Shown here: positions 28,701 to 43,700 of the stretch, one piece after another
Numbering within the stretch: position 1 is the first letter of the stretch
How the letters are laid out: each line of letters opens with the position of its first letter
From: Mycobacterium colombiense
GTDB taxonomy: Bacteria > Actinomycetota > Actinomycetes > Mycobacteriales > Mycobacteriaceae
Assembly (NCBI RefSeq): GCF_001672755.1
Contig: NZ_LZKI01000046.1
Location: 1-58,471 of the forward strand
Direction of reading: 5' to 3'
DNA: 58,471 nucleotides
Made by a program: the position numbers and the translations under genes
Notes under the pieces: model-generated
The model's database searches: none
Told to the model about the DNA's origin: nothing
Seen by the model: only the letters and a program-made list of their open reading frames with translations

Positions 28701-31700
28701 CCGTCGCGCTGGTGTGCGAGGGCCTCTCGGTGACCTACCAGGAGCTGGACGAGGCGTCGAACCGGTTGGCGCATTGCCTGGTGGAGCATGGCGCCGTTCC
28801 GGGACAGACTGTGGCGCTGCTGTTTTCGCGGTCTGCCGAGGCGATCGCGTCGATCCTGGCGGTGCTCAAAACCGGGGCGGCCTACCTCCCGATCGATCCC
28901 TCCTCGCCGGACACCCGGATCGAGTTCATGCTCGGTGACGCCAAGCCGGTCGCCGCGGTCACCACCGCCGACCTGGCCGGGCGGTTCGACGGGTATGACG
29001 TGTCCGTCATCGACGTCGACGATCGACGCATCGACACCCTGCCCGAAACGGGGCTGCCGCTGCCGACGGCGGACGGTGTCGCCTACCTGATCTACACCTC
29101 GGGCACCACCGGTGTCCCCAAAGGCGTTGCCATCACTCACCGCAACGTGACCCAGCTACTGGGATCGCTGGACGCCGGCCTGCCGGCGGCGGGGGTGTGG
29201 TCGCAAAGCCACTCGCTGGCGTTCGACGTCTCGGTGTGGGAGATCTTCGGCGCGCTGCTGCGCGGCGGCCGGCTGGTCGTGGTGCCCGACTCCGTCGCGC
29301 GCTCTCCGCAAGACCTGCACGACGTCCTGGTCACCCAGAAAGTCAGCGTGTTGACCCAGACCCCGTCGGCGGTGGCGATGCTCTCGCCCGAGGGCCTGGA
29401 GTCGGTGTCGCTGGTGATGGCCGGTGAGGCCTGCCCGGCCGAGGTGGTCGACCAGTGGGCGCCCGGACGGGTCATGGTCAACGCCTACGGCCCGACCGAG
29501 ACCACCATGTGCGTGACCATCAGCGCGCCCCTGGCGCCGGGCTCGGCAGCCAACGGGCCGGTGCCGATCGGGTCCCCGGTGCCGGGGGCGGCGCTGTTCG
29601 TGCTCGACGAGTCGCTGCGGCCGGTGCCCCCCGGCGTCGTCGGCGAGCTGTACGTCGCCGGATCCGGTGTGGCCGCGGGATATGTCGGCCGCCCCGGCCT
29701 GACCGCATCGCGGTTCGTCGCCTGCCCGTTCGGCGGAGCCGGCACCCGCATGTATCGCACCGGCGACCTGGTGCGGTGGAACGCCGACGGCCAGCTGCAG
29801 TACTTCGGACGCGCCGACGAGCAGGTCAAGGTCCGCGGCTACCGCATCGAACTCGGCGAAATCCAGTCCGCGCTGGCCGGATTCGACGGCGTCGATCAGG
29901 CCGTCGTCATCGCCCGCGAGGACCGTCCCGCTGCCTTGCGCCTCGTCGGCTACATCACCGGCAGCGCCGACGCGACCGTGGTGCGCGCCGCGCTGTCCGA
30001 ACGGCTGCCCGCCTACATGGTCCCGGCCGCGGTGATGGCACTCGACGCACTTCCGTTGACCGCCAACGGCAAACTCGACACCCGTGCCCTGCCGGCACCG
30101 GAATACACCGCCGGTGAATACCGCGCCCCGGAAACCCCCACCGAAGAGATCCTGGTCGGCATCTACGCCGAGATCCTCAACGTCGAACCGCCCCAGCTGG
30201 TGGGCGTCGACGACTCCTTCTTCGACCTCGGCGGCGACAGCATCTCGGCCATGCGCCTGATCGCCGCGATCAACGCGAGCCTGGACGCCGATCTCGCGGT
30301 GCGCGTCGTGTTCGAGGCGCCCACGGTGGCCCAGCTGGCGCCCCGGATCGGCGAGGGCGGAACCGGACTGGAGCCGTTGACGGCCGGTGAGCGGCCCGCG
30401 GTCGTCCCGCTGTCGTTCGCGCAGAACCGGTTGTGGTTCCTCGATCAATTGCAGGGTCCCTCAGCGGTGTACAACATGTCGTCCGCGCTGCGGTTGGACG
30501 GCCGGCTCGACGCCGATGCGCTCGGCGCCGCGCTGGGCGACGTGGTGGCCCGCCACGAGAGCCTGCGCACCCTGTTCGCGGCCCCCGAGGGGACCCCGCA
30601 GCAGGTGGTAATCCCCGCGGACAAGGCCGATTTCGGCTGGGAGGTCGTCGACGCCGGCGGCTGGTCGGCAAGCCAGCTGGAAGAGGCGATCGGCGCCACG
30701 GCCCGCTACACCTTCGACCTGTCGGCCCAAATTCCGTTGCGGGCCGAGCTTTTCCGGCTCCGCGACGACCAGCACGTGCTGGTGGCCGTGGTGCATCACA
30801 TCGCCGCCGACGGCATGTCCATCACCCCGCTGGTGCAGGACCTGGGGGTGGCGTATGCCAGCCGGGCCGCCGGACGCCGCCCCGACTGGACGCCGCTGCC
30901 GGTGCAGTACGTCGACTACACGCTGTGGCAGCGCGCGCAATTCGGCGACCTGGACGACGGCAACAGCCGCATCGCCGCCCAGCTGTCCTACTGGGAAGAC
31001 GCCCTGACCGGGATGCCCGAGCGGGTGCAGCTGCCCACCGACCGGCCCTACCCGCTGGTGGCCGACCAGCGCGGCGCCACGGTCGAAATCGACTGGCCGA
31101 CCGAGCTGCAGCGCCGCCTCGGCGAAGTGGCCCGCCAGCACAACGCCACCAGTTTCATGGTCGTCCAGACCGCGCTGATGGTGCTGTTGTCCAAGATCGG
31201 CGCCAATCCCGATGTGGCCGTGGGCTTCCCGATCGCCGGCCGGCGCGACCCCGCGCTCGACGAGCTGGTGGGCTTCTTCGTCAACACCCTGGTGTTGCGC
31301 GTCGACGTCGCCGGCGACCCCACCTTCGCCGAGGTGCTGTCGCAGGTGCGCCAGCGCAGCCTGTCCGCCTACGAGCACCAGGACGTGCCGTTCGAGGTGC
31401 TGGTGGAGCGGCTCAACCCGACCCGCAGCCTGACGCATCACCCGCTGGTCCAGGTGATGCTGGCCTGGCAGAACTTCGCCGGCCACGACAGTGGCGGCCC
31501 CGCGGCCGGGCTGTCGCTGGGCGACGTCGACGTCACACCGATACCGGTGGACACCCAGACCGCCCGCATGGACCTGACCCTCTCGCTGGGCGAGCGCTGG
31601 ACCGACGGCGGTGAGCCCGCCGGCATCGGCGGCACCGTCGAATTCCGCACCGACGTCTTCGACGCGGCCACCATCCAGGCGCTGATCGACCGGCTGCAGC

Positions 31701-34700
31701 GCGTGCTGCTCGCGATGACCAGCGATCCCGCGCAGGCGGTCTCGGCGGTCGACCTGCTCGACGGCGCCGAACACGCTTGGCTCGACGAGATCGGCAACCG
31801 CGCCGCGCTGACCGGATCGGCGACCCGCACCGATTCCATCCCCGCGCTCTTCGCCGCCCAGGCGGCCCGCACCCCGGACGCCGTCGCGCTGGTCTGCGAC
31901 GGCAGTTCGCTGACCTACCGCGAGCTGGACGAGGCGTCGAACCGGCTGGCGCACAGCCTGACGGCCCACGGCGCCGCTTCGGGACAGACTGTGGCGCTGC
32001 TGTTTTCGCGCTCGGCCGAGGCGATCGTATCAATCCTGGCCGTGCTCAAGTCCGGAGCGGCCTACCTGCCGATCGATCCGGCGCTACCCGAGTCCCGGAT
32101 CGGATTCGTGCTCGGCGACGCCGCCCCCATCGCCGCGATCACCACCGCGGAGCTGACCGACCGGTTCGACGGCCACGACGTCAAGGTCATCGACGTCAAC
32201 GACCGCGCCATCGACAGCCAGCCCAGCACCGCGCTGCCGGCGCCGGATCCGGAGAACCTCGCCTACCTGATCTACACCTCGGGCACCACCGGTGTCCCCA
32301 AAGGCGTTGCCGTCACGCATCGCAACGTCACCCAGCTGCTGACCTCCGGCGACTCGGGACTGCCGCGCGCCGGCGTGTGGTCGCAATGGCATTCGCTGGC
32401 GTTCGACGTCTCGGTGTGGGAGATCTTCGGCTCCCTGCTGCACGGCGGCCGATTGGTCGTGGTGCCCGAATCGGTCGCGCGCTCACCCGAAGACCTGCAC
32501 GCACTGCTGGTCGCCGAACAGGTCACCGTACTCAGCCAGACCCCGTCCGCGGCCGGTGCGCTCTCGCCCGCCGGGCTGGAGTCGGTCACGCTGGTGGTCG
32601 CCGGTGAGGCCTGCCCGTCCGAACTGGTGGACCGGTGGGCGCCGGGCCGGGCGATGATCAACGCCTACGGCCCCACCGAGGCCACGGTCTACGCCGCCAT
32701 CAGCGCGCCGCTGGAGGCGGGAGCGCCGGGCGTGGTGCCGATCGGCTCGCCGGTACCGGGCGCGGCGTCGTTCGTGCTCGACGAATGGCTGCGGCCGGTG
32801 CCCCCCGGCGTGGTCGGCGAGCTGTACGTGGCCGGCGCCGGAGTGGCTTGCGGCTACTGGCAGCGGGCCGGCCTGACCGCATCGCGTTTCGTGGCATGCC
32901 CGTTCGGCGAGCCCGGCGCGCGCATGTACCGCACCGGTGACCTGGTGCGCTGGCGCGCGGACGGGCAGCTGGACTACCTCGGCCGCGCCGACGAGCAGGT
33001 CAAGATCCGCGGCTACCGCATCGAACTCGGCGAGGTGCGCACCGCACTGGCGTGGGTGGACGGCGTCGAGCAGGCGGTCGTGGTGGCCCGCGAGGACCGC
33101 CCCGGTGACAGGCGCCTCGTCGGTTACGTCACCGGCACCGCCGACCCGGCCGCCGTGCGTGCCGCGCTGGCCGAGCGGCTGCCGGGCTACATGATCCCGA
33201 CCGCCGTGGTGGTGATGCGGGCCCTGCCGCTCACCCCCAACGGCAAGCTCGACACCCGCGCCCTGCCCGCGCCGGACTATCAGGACGCGGACCGGTATCG
33301 CGCCCCCGACAACGCCATTGAAGAAATTCTGGCCGGAATCTTCGCGCAGGTGCTCGGCCTCGAGCGCGTCGGCGTCGACGACTCCTTCTTCGACCTTGGC
33401 GGCGACAGCATCTCGTCGATGCAGGTGGTGACGCGGGCTCGGGCCGCCGGCCTGGTGTGCAAGACGCGCGACATCTTCGTCGAGCAGACCGTGGCCCGGC
33501 TGGCCCGGGTGGCCGAAGTGGTCGACGCCGAATCCGCCGTGGCCGACGAGGGCCTCGGGCCGGTGCAGGCCACCCCGATCATCCGGTGGCTGCAGGACGT
33601 GGAAAGCGCTGGCGGACAAGTCGATCAGTTCAATCAGACCATGCTGGTGCAGGCCCCCGCCGCGGTCACCGAGACCGACGTCGTCACGGTGCTGCAGGCG
33701 CTGCTGGACCGCCACGCCCTGCTGCGGCTGCACGTCGACAAGGACGCCGCCACCGGCTGGTCGCTGACGGTGCCCGAGCCCGGCTCGGTGGATGCCCGCG
33801 CGTGCCTGCACACGGTGGACGAACTGTCCGACGAGGCGGTCATCGAGGCGCGGTCGCGGTTGAACCCGGCCGCCGGCGTGATGCTCAGCGCGGTGTGGGC
33901 GAGCGCCACCCGACAACTGGTGGTCATCGTGCACCACCTGGCCGTCGACGGCGTGTCCTGGCGAATCCTGTTGCAGGACTTGAACATCGCGTGGGTCCAG
34001 CATCACAGCGGGCAGCCCGTGACGCTGCCGACGGCGGGCACCTCGTTCGCCCAGTGGTCGTCGCGGCTGGCCGAGCACGCGCACCACCCGGACGTGGTGG
34101 ATCAGGCCGACACCTGGAAACGGGTGGCGGCCACGCCCGCGGCGTTGCCCGCGGTGCGCCCCGACGCGGACACCTTCGCCACGGCCGGACACCTCGCCAT
34201 GGAGCTTGACACCGAGACCACCGGCACGCTGCTCGGTGACGTGCCCGCCGCGTTCCACGCCGGCGTGCAAGACATTCTGCTGATCGCGTTCGGGTTGGCG
34301 TGCGCCGAGTTCGCCGGCGATCCGGGCGCGCCGGTCGGCATCGACGTCGAGGGCCACGGACGCCACGAGGAACTGGGCCGCGACGTCGACCTGTCCCACA
34401 CCGTGGGCTGGTTCACCACCAAATACCCGGTTTCCCTTGCGGTACAGGGTATTTCGTGGGCGCAGGTGACCGCAGGCGGCGCCGCGCTGGGCGCGGTGCT
34501 CAAAGACGCCAAGGAACAGCTGCGGGCCCTGCCGGATCCGCTGGGCTACGGGCTGCTGCGCTACCTGAACACCGACGTCGACCTGGACGCCCCGGAGCCG
34601 CCGATCGGCTTCAACTACCTGGGACGCCAGGGCGGTGCGGCCGAGCTCACCGACGACATGTGGCGCCCCGAGCCCGACGGCTGGTCGGTCACCCGCGCGG

Positions 34701-37700
34701 CGACCGCGATCCCGATGCCGCTGATGCACACCGTCGAGCTGAACGCGGTCACCGTCGAGGCCGAGGGCGGCCCGCAGCTGCACGCCAACTGGACCTGGGC
34801 GCCCTCGGCGCTGAACGACGAGCAGGTGACCCGCCTGGGCCGGCTGTGGTTCGAGGCCCTCGCCGGCATCTGCGCCCACGTGCGTTCCGGCGGCGGCGGC
34901 CTGACGCCGTCGGACATCGCGCCCGCCCGCCTGAGCCAACAGCAGCTCGATCAGCTTGCGCGGCAACACCACATCGCCGACGTGCTGGCGCTGACCCCGG
35001 TCCAGCAGGGCCTGCTCTTCCACGCCAACACCGCGCAGGCGACCGAGGACCTCTACGCGGGCCAGCTCGACATCAGCATCACCGGCCCGCTCGACCCCGA
35101 CCGGTTGCGCGACGCGGTGCAGACGATGATCGGGCGTCATCCCAACCTGGTGGCCCGGTTCTGCGACCAGTACGACGAGCCCGTCCAGGTCATCCCGGCC
35201 GACCCGGCGGCGGCCTGGCAGTACCTCGAGCTGGACGGCGACGCCGATGCCGACGCGCGGGTTCAGCGGCTGTGCGCCGCGGAGCGCGCCGCGGTCTGCG
35301 GCGACCTCGCCGACCAACCGGCCTATCGGGTGGCGCTGCTACGCACCGCACCCGAGCGCTACCGGCTGGTGCTGACCAACCACCACATCGTGCTCGACGG
35401 CTGGTCGATGCCGATCCTGCTCGGGGAGATCTTCGCCGTCTACTACGGCCAGCGCCTGCCGGCGGCCGCGCCCTACCGCGGTTTCGTCGACTGGCTGGCC
35501 GAGCGCGACCTCGATGCCGCCCGCGCGGCCTGGGCCGAGGTCTTCGCCGGCTTCGACGCCCCGACGTTGGTCGGTCCGCAGGACCGCACCGAGCTCGGAG
35601 AGCAGAGCGTCGAGTCGTACTCGCTGCCGGCCGAACTCAGCCAGGCCATCACCGACCTGGCCCGCTCGCGCCACACCACCGTCAACACCGTGCTGCAGGC
35701 CGCCTTCGCGCAGCTGCTGTGCGGCCTGACCGGCCAGGGCGACGTCGTGTTCGGCACCACCGTGTCGGGCCGGCCCGCCGAGGTCGCCGGCGCGGACACC
35801 ATGGTGGGCCTGCTCATCAACACGGTGCCGGTGCGGGCGAACATCACCGCGACCACCACCACCGCCGAACTGCTCGACCAGTTGCAGGGCGCGTACAACC
35901 ACACGCTCGACCATCAGCACCTGGCGCTCAACGAGATTCACCGCATCACCGGACAGGACCAGCTGTTCGACACGCTGTTCGCGTACGAGAACTATCCGAT
36001 CGACGCCGGCGCACTGTCGGCCGACCAGGAGCTGGCCGTCACCGACATCACCAGCCGGGAATCCACCCACTACCCGCTGACGGTGCAGGCCCAGCCCGGC
36101 AAGGAACTGCGCCTGCAGATCGAATACGACACCGACGTCTTCGACGCGGCACGAATCGCGACGCTGATCGAGCGGCTGCGGCGGCTGCTGGTCGTCATGA
36201 CCACCGACCCGGCGCGGCGCTTGTCGTCGATCGACGTGCTCGACGACGCCGAACACGACCGGCTGGACGCGTGGGGCGACCGGGCCGTACTCGCCCAGCC
36301 CAGCACTGAAACGTCGATCCCGGCGCTGTTCGCCGCGCAGGCCGCGCGCAGCCCGCGGGCCAAGGCAGTGACCTTCGAGGGCCGGTCCATGTCGTACCGT
36401 GAGCTCGACGAGAAGTCGAACCGGTTGGCGCACTTGCTGATTGAGCGCGGTGTGCGCCCCGGCGAGGCCGTGGCCCTGCTGTTCGGAAAGTCGGCGGACG
36501 CGATCGTGGCGATCCTGGCGGTGCTGAAAACCGGTGCGGCCTACCTGCCGATCGACCCGGCGCTGCCGGCCGCCCGCATCGATTTCATGCTCACCGACAC
36601 CGCGCCGATGGCCGCGGTCACCGTCGCCGAGCTCACGGACAAGCTCGACGCCCACGACCTGATCGTCATCGACATCAACGACCGCGCCGTGGCGTGTCAG
36701 CCCCGTACGGCCCTGCCGGCGCCGGCGCCGGCGCACGTCGCGCACATCATCTACACGTCGGGCACCACCGGTGTGCCCAAGGGCGTGGCCGTCAGCCACC
36801 ACAACGTGACCCGGCTGTTCGACGCGCCGGCCGTCGGCGTCGAGCTGTCGGCCGACCAGGTGTGGACCCAGTTCCACTCGTACGCCTTCGACTATTCGGT
36901 GTGGGAGATCTGGGGTGCGCTGCTGCACGGCGGGCGGCTCGTCGTGGTGCCCGATTCGGTGGCCCGTTCACCCATGGAATTCCACGCCCTGCTGGTCGCG
37001 GAGAAGGTCACCGTCTTGAGCCAGACCCCGTCCGCGGTGCGCATGCTGTCGCCGCAGGGCCTGGAGTCCGCGGCGCTGGTGATCGGGGCCGAGCCCTGCC
37101 CGCCCGAGCTGGTGGACCGCTGGGCGCCCGGACGCACGATGCTCAACGTCTACGGCCCGACCGAGGCCACCATCTTCTCGTCGATGAGCACGCCTTTGAC
37201 GGTCGGGCCCGCGGGCTCGGGAGCGCCGCCGATCGGTTCCTCGGTGCCCGGGGCGGCGCTGTTCGTCCTCGACGGGTGGCTGCGCCCGGTGGCGGCCGGA
37301 GTGGTCGGCGAGCTGTACGTCGCCGGTCGCGGCGTCGGCTACGGCTACGTGCGACGGGCCGGGCTGACCGCGACGCGCTTCGTGCCCTGCCCCTTCGGCG
37401 AGCCGGGATCGCGCATGTATCGCACCGGGGACCTGGTGTGCTGGGGCCGAAACGGGCAGCTGCACTACCTCGGCCGCGCCGATGAGCAGGTGAAGATCCG
37501 CGGCTACCGCATCGAGGTCGGCGAGGTGCGATCGGCCCTGGCCGCGCTCGACGGCGTCGACCAGGCGGTCGTCATCGCCCGCGAAGACCGGCCCGGCGAC
37601 AAGCGCCTCGTCGGCTACATCACCGGCGCCGCCGATCCCGCCGAGGCCCGCGCGCAGCTGGCCGAGCGGCTGCCGGCCTACATGGTCCCGGTGGCGGTGG

Positions 37701-40700
37701 TGGTGCTCGACGCGCTGCCGATGACCCTCAACGGCAAGCTCGACGTCCGCGCCCTGCCCGCACCCGAGTACTCCGCGGCCGGGTATCGCTCGCCGACCAC
37801 GCCCACCGAGGAGATCCTGGCGGGCATCTACGCCCACGTGCTCGGTGTCGAGCGCGTCGGCGTCGACGACTCGTTCTTCGACCTCGGCGGCGACAGCATC
37901 TCCGCGATGCGGGTGATCGCGGCCGTCAACAGCGCCATGGACGTCGGCGTCCCGGTCCGCGTCATCTTCGAGTCACCCACCGTCGCGCAGCTGGCGCCGC
38001 GCATCGGCGAGGACACAAGCCGGCTGGACCCGCTGGTGGCGGGCGAACGGCCGGCGGTCATCCCGCTGTCCTTCGCGCAGAGCCGGCTCTGGTTCCTCGA
38101 CCAGCTGCAGGGACCGTCGCCGGTCTACAACATGGCGGCGGCGCTGCGGATGCACGGACGCCTCGACGTCCGGGCGCTGGGCGCGGCGCTGGCCGACGTG
38201 GTGGCTCGCCACGAGAGCCTGCGCACCGTGTTCGCCGCCACCGACGACACGCCGCAGCAGGTGGTGATCCCGGTCGAGCAAGCCGATCTGAGCTGGCGGA
38301 CCGTGAACGCTCGCGGCTGGTCGGCGAGCCGGCTGCGCGAGGCCATCGACGCCGCGGCTCTCGAGACCTTCGACCTGGCCACCCAGATCCCGTTGCGCGC
38401 TTCGCTGTTCCGCGTTGACGACGACGAGTACGTGCTGGTCGCCGTCGTGCACCACATCGCCGCGGACGGCTGGTCGCTGCGGCCGCTCGTCCGCGACCTG
38501 GGAATGGCGTACGCCAGCCGGTGCGCCGGGCGGGCCCCCGAGTGGGAGCCGCTGGCTGTGCAGTACGTCGACTACACGCTGTGGCAGCGCGCCCAGTTCG
38601 GCGAGCTCGCCGACAGCGGCAGCCGCATCGCCGGGCAGCTGGCCTACTGGCAGGACGCGCTGGCCGGCATGCCGGAGCGGTTGCAGCTGCCCACCGACCG
38701 GCCCTACCCGCCGATGGCCGACCAGCGCGGTGCGGCCGTCGAGGTGGACTGGCCGGCCGACCTGCAGCAGCAGGTCGCGGGGCTGGCCCGCGAGTACAAC
38801 TCGACCAGCTTCATGGTGGTGCAAGCCGCCCTGGCCGTTCTGCTGTCCAAGATCAGCGCCAGCACCGACGTGGCGGTCGGCTTCCCGATCGCCGGCCGGC
38901 GCGACCCCGCGCTCGAAAACCTGGTCGGCTTCTTCGTCAACACTCTGGTGCTGCGGGTCGACCTGGCCGGCGACCCCAGCTTCACCGACCTGTTGACCCG
39001 GGTGCGCACGCGCAGCCTGGAGGCGTTCGAGCACCAGGACGTGCCGTTCGAGGTGTTGGTGGAGCGGGTCAACCCGACCCGGAGCCTGACGCATCACCCG
39101 CTGGTGCAGGTGATGCTGGCCTGGCAGAACTTCGCCGGGCAGGACAGCGAACCGGGCGCCGGGCTGGCGTTGGGCGACGTGCAGGTCACGTCGATTCCGC
39201 TGGACACTCAGGTCGCCCGGATGGATCTGGTGTTCTCGCTGGCCGAGCGCTGGGCCGAGGACAACGAGCCCGCCGGGATCGGCGGGCGGGTGGAGTTCCG
39301 CACCGACGTGTTCGACGCGGAGACGATCCGGAGGCTGATCGACCGCCTACAGCGCGTCCTGGAGGCGATGACGGCCGATCCCACCCGCGCGCTGTCGACG
39401 GTCGATCTGCTCGACCGGCACGAGCACGCCCGCTTGGACGCTCTCGGCAACCGCGCGGCGCTGACCGCGCCCGCCACCACCGACGCGTCGGTGCCGGCGT
39501 TGTTCGCCGAGCAGGTGGCGCGCACCCCGGACGCGGTGGCGCTGCGCTGCGACGACCGCTCGTGGACCTATCGCGAGCTCGACGAGGCCGCCGACCGGCT
39601 GGCCCACCGCCTGGCCGGGCTGGGCGTCAGCCGCGGCGAGCGGGTCGCGCTGCTGTTCCCGCGTTCGGCCGAGGCGATCGTGGCGATCCTGGCCGTGCTC
39701 AAGGCCGGGGCCGCATATCTGCCGATCGACCCAGGGCTGCCGGCCGAGCGGATAGGGTTCATGCTCGCCGACGCCGCGCCGATGGTCGCGATCAGCACCG
39801 CCGAGCTGGCGGAGCGGCTGTACGGCCACCACGTCGTCGTCATCGACGTCGGTGATATCTGGGCCCCCGCCGTCCCGAACCTCAATGCCCAGCCGTCGAC
39901 CCCGTTGCCGATGCCGAGCGCCGACGACATCGCCTACCTGATCTACACCTCCGGCACCACCGGTGTGCCCAAAGGCGTTGCCGTCGCGCACCGCAACGTC
40001 GCGCAGCTGCTGGCGTCGGGGGAGTCCGGCCTGCCCCGCGAGGGCGTCTGGTCACAGTGGCACTCGCTGGCCTTCGACGTCTCGGTGTGGGAGATCTTCG
40101 GCGCGCTGCTGCAGGGCGGGCGCCTGGTGGTCGTCCCCGACTCGGTGGTCCGGTCGCCGGACGACTTCCACGCGCTGCTGGTCGCCGAAGGCGTCACCGT
40201 GATCAGCCAGACCCCGTCCGCCGCCGACGTGCTGTCGCCCGAGGGGCTCGAGTCCGCGGCGTTGGTCGTCGCCGGTGAGGCCTGCCCGACCGAGCTGGTC
40301 GACCGGTGGGCCCCCGGCCGCGCGATGATCAACGCCTACGGCCCCACCGAGGCGACGGTGTACGCCGCGGTCAGCGCGCCGCTGCAGGCGGGATCGCCCA
40401 CTACCGCGCCAGTGCCCATCGGCTCCCCGGTGCCCGGCGCCGCGGCGTTCGTGCTGGACGAATCCCTGCGACCGGTGCCGCACGGCGTGGTCGGCGAGCT
40501 GTACGTCGCCGGCGGCGGCGTCGCGGCCGGCTACTGGCGCCGCGCCGAACTGACCGCATCGCGCTTCGTGGCCTGCCCGTTCGGCGCGCCCGGCGCACGC
40601 ATGTACCGCACCGGCGACCTGGTGCGCTGGGGCGCCGACGGGCAGCTGCAGTACCTGGGCCGCGCCGACGAGCAGGTCAAGATCCGCGGCTACCGCATCG

Positions 40701-43700
40701 AACTCGGCGAGGTGCGCTCGGCGCTGTCCGCGCTGGACGGCGTGGAGCAGGGCGTGGTCATCGCCCGCGAAGACCGGCCCGGTGACAAGCGCCTGGTCGG
40801 CTACATCACTGGGGGAGCGGACCCGGTCGAGATCCGCACCCGGCTGGCCGATCACCTGCCGGCGTACATGGTCCCGGCCGCCATCGTGACGCTCGACGCG
40901 CTGCTGCTGACGCCGAACGGCAAGCTCGACGTGCGGGCCCTGCCGGCACCCGAATACCGCGACGTCGACCGGTACCGCGCGCCCGGCACCCCCGTAGAGG
41001 AGACCCTGGCCGGCATCTACGCCCAGGTCCTGGGCGTCGACCGGGTCGGCATCGACGACTCCTTCTTCGACCTCGGTGGCGACAGCATCTCCTCGATGCA
41101 GGTGGTGACCCGCGCGCGGGCCGCGGGCCTGGTGCTGCGCACGCGCGACATCTTCACCGAGCAGACCGTGGCCCGGCTGGCCCGGGTGGCCGGCGTGACG
41201 GACGGCGAGTACGGCGTGGCCGACGAGGGCGTCGGCGACATCGCCGCCACCCCGATCATCCGCTGGCTGCGCAGCGTCGACGGCCCGGTCGATCAGTTCA
41301 ACCAGACGATGGTGCTGCAGGCCCCGGCCGCTGTCACCGAGGCCGACGTGGTGACGGTGTTGCAGGCCCTGCTGGACCGGCACGCCATGCTGCGGCTGCG
41401 GGTCGACGATGACGCCGGCGAATGGTCGCTGACCGTGCCCGAGCCGGGCTCGGTCGACGCGGCTCAGCGCGTGCACGCCGTCGACGAGCTGTCCGACGCG
41501 GCGATCATCGAGGCGCGGTCGCGGCTGAACCCGGCCGCCGGGGTGATGCTCAGCGCGCTCTGGGCGGTCTCCGCCCGCCAGCTGGTGCTGATCGTTCACC
41601 ACCTCGCGGTCGACGGGGTGTCGTGGCGAGTGCTGCTGGAAGACCTCAACATCGCGTGGGGCCAGCACCACCACGGGCAACCGATCGCACTGCCCGCCGG
41701 CGGCACGTCGTTCGCCCGGTGGTCCGCGCTGCTCGCCGAGCACGCGTCGTCGCCTGCGGTGGTCGCGCAGGCCGACGCCTGGCGGCGGGTCGCCGCGACA
41801 CCGGCCGCCCTGCCGGCGGTGCGGCCCGAGGTCGACACCTACGAGACCGCCGAGAACATGTCGGTGACGCTCGACGCGAAGACCACCCGCACGCTGCTCG
41901 GCGAGGCGCCGGCCGCATTCCACGCCGGCATCAACGACATCCTGCTGGTCGGGTTCGCGCTGGCCTGGGCCGAGTTCCTGGGCAACGTCGGCTCGCCGAT
42001 CGGCATCGACGTCGAGGGTCACGGCCGCCACGAAGAGCTGGCCGCCGGAGTGGACCTGTCCCGGACCGTGGGCTGGTTCACCACCAAATACCCGGTGGCG
42101 CTGAACGTCGGCGGGTTGTCCTGGGCGCAGGTCACGGCGGGTGCGCCGCTCCTGGGCGCGCTGGTCAAGGACGCCAAGGAACAACTGCGCGCGCTGCCGG
42201 ATCCGCTGAGCTACGGGTTGTTGCGGTACCTGAACAACGAGGTCGACCTCGATGGCGCCGACCCGGCGATCGGGTTCAACTACCTGGGCCGGTTGGGCGG
42301 CGCGGCCGCCGAGCTCTCCGACGAGCTGTGGCGGATCAGCGCCGACGGCTCGTCGGCCACCGCCACCAGCACGGCGGTGCCGATGCCGCTGATGCACACC
42401 GTGGACCTCAACGCCGGCACCATGGATACCGCGGAAGGCCCTCAGCTGCACGCCAACTGGACGTGGGCGGCCTCGGCGCTGGACCGCGAACAGATCACCC
42501 GGCTGAGCCGGCTGTGGTTCGAGGCCCTGGCCGGCATCTGCGCGCACGTGCGCTCCGGTGGCGGCGGCCTGACCCCGTCGGACATCCTCCCGGCCCGCCT
42601 GGACCAGCAGCAGATCGACGAGCTCGAGCGCCGGCTGCGGATCGCCGACGTGCTGCCGCTGACCCCGCTGCAGGAAGGGCTGCTCTTCCACGCCAACACC
42701 ACGCGGGGCAACGACGACCACCTCTACGTCGTGCAGCTGGATCTCACCCTGACCGGCCCGCTGGACGGCGACCGGCTGCGCGACGCGATGCACACCGTCG
42801 TCGGCCGGCACCCGCACCTGGTGGCCCGATTCCGCGACCAATTCGACGAGCCGGTCCAGATCATCCCGGCGAACCCCGCGATGGTGTGGCGGCGCCTCGA
42901 GTTCAAGCCGAACGGCAGCGAGCCCGAGGAGAAGATCCGGCGGCTATGCGCCTCCGAGCGCGCCGCGGTCTACGACCTGGCCGACCAGCCCGCCGTCCGC
43001 GCGGCGCTGGTGCGCATGGGCGACGACCGGCACCGGCTGGTCCTCACCATCCACCACATCGTGCTCGACGGCTGGTCGGTGCCGATCCTGCTGAACGAGA
43101 CGTTCGCCTGCTACACCGGGCAGCGGCTGCCCGCGCCCGCGCCGTACCGCAGGTTCGTCACCTGGCTCGCCGAGCGTGACCTCGACGCCGCACGCGCGGC
43201 GTGGGGTGAGCTGCTGGACGGCTTCGACACCCCGACGCTGGTCGGGCCGCCGCAGCAGTGCGAGTTCGGTGCCCGCGGCGTGCAATCGTTCGCGCTGTCC
43301 GAGGACACCACCCGGGCGCTCAGCGAGTTGGCCCGCTCCAGCCACACCACGGTCAGCACCGTGCTGCAGGCCGCCTGGGCGCAGCTGCTGGCCTGGCTGA
43401 CCGGCCAGCACGACGTCGCCTTCGGCACCACCGTGTCGGGCCGGCCGGCCGATGTCGTCGGCGCCGAATCGATGGTCGGGCTGATGATCAACACCGTCCC
43501 GGTGCGCGCCAACATGACGCCGGCGACCACCACGACCGAGCTGCTCGGCCAGCTGCAGCGCGATCACGCCGAGACGCTCGACCATCAGCACCTGTCGCTG
43601 AGCGAGATGCACCGGATCACCGGTCACGAGAAGCTCTTCGACACCCTGTTCGCCTACGAGAACTACCCGCTGGACGCCTCGGCGATGGCGGTCGATCACG

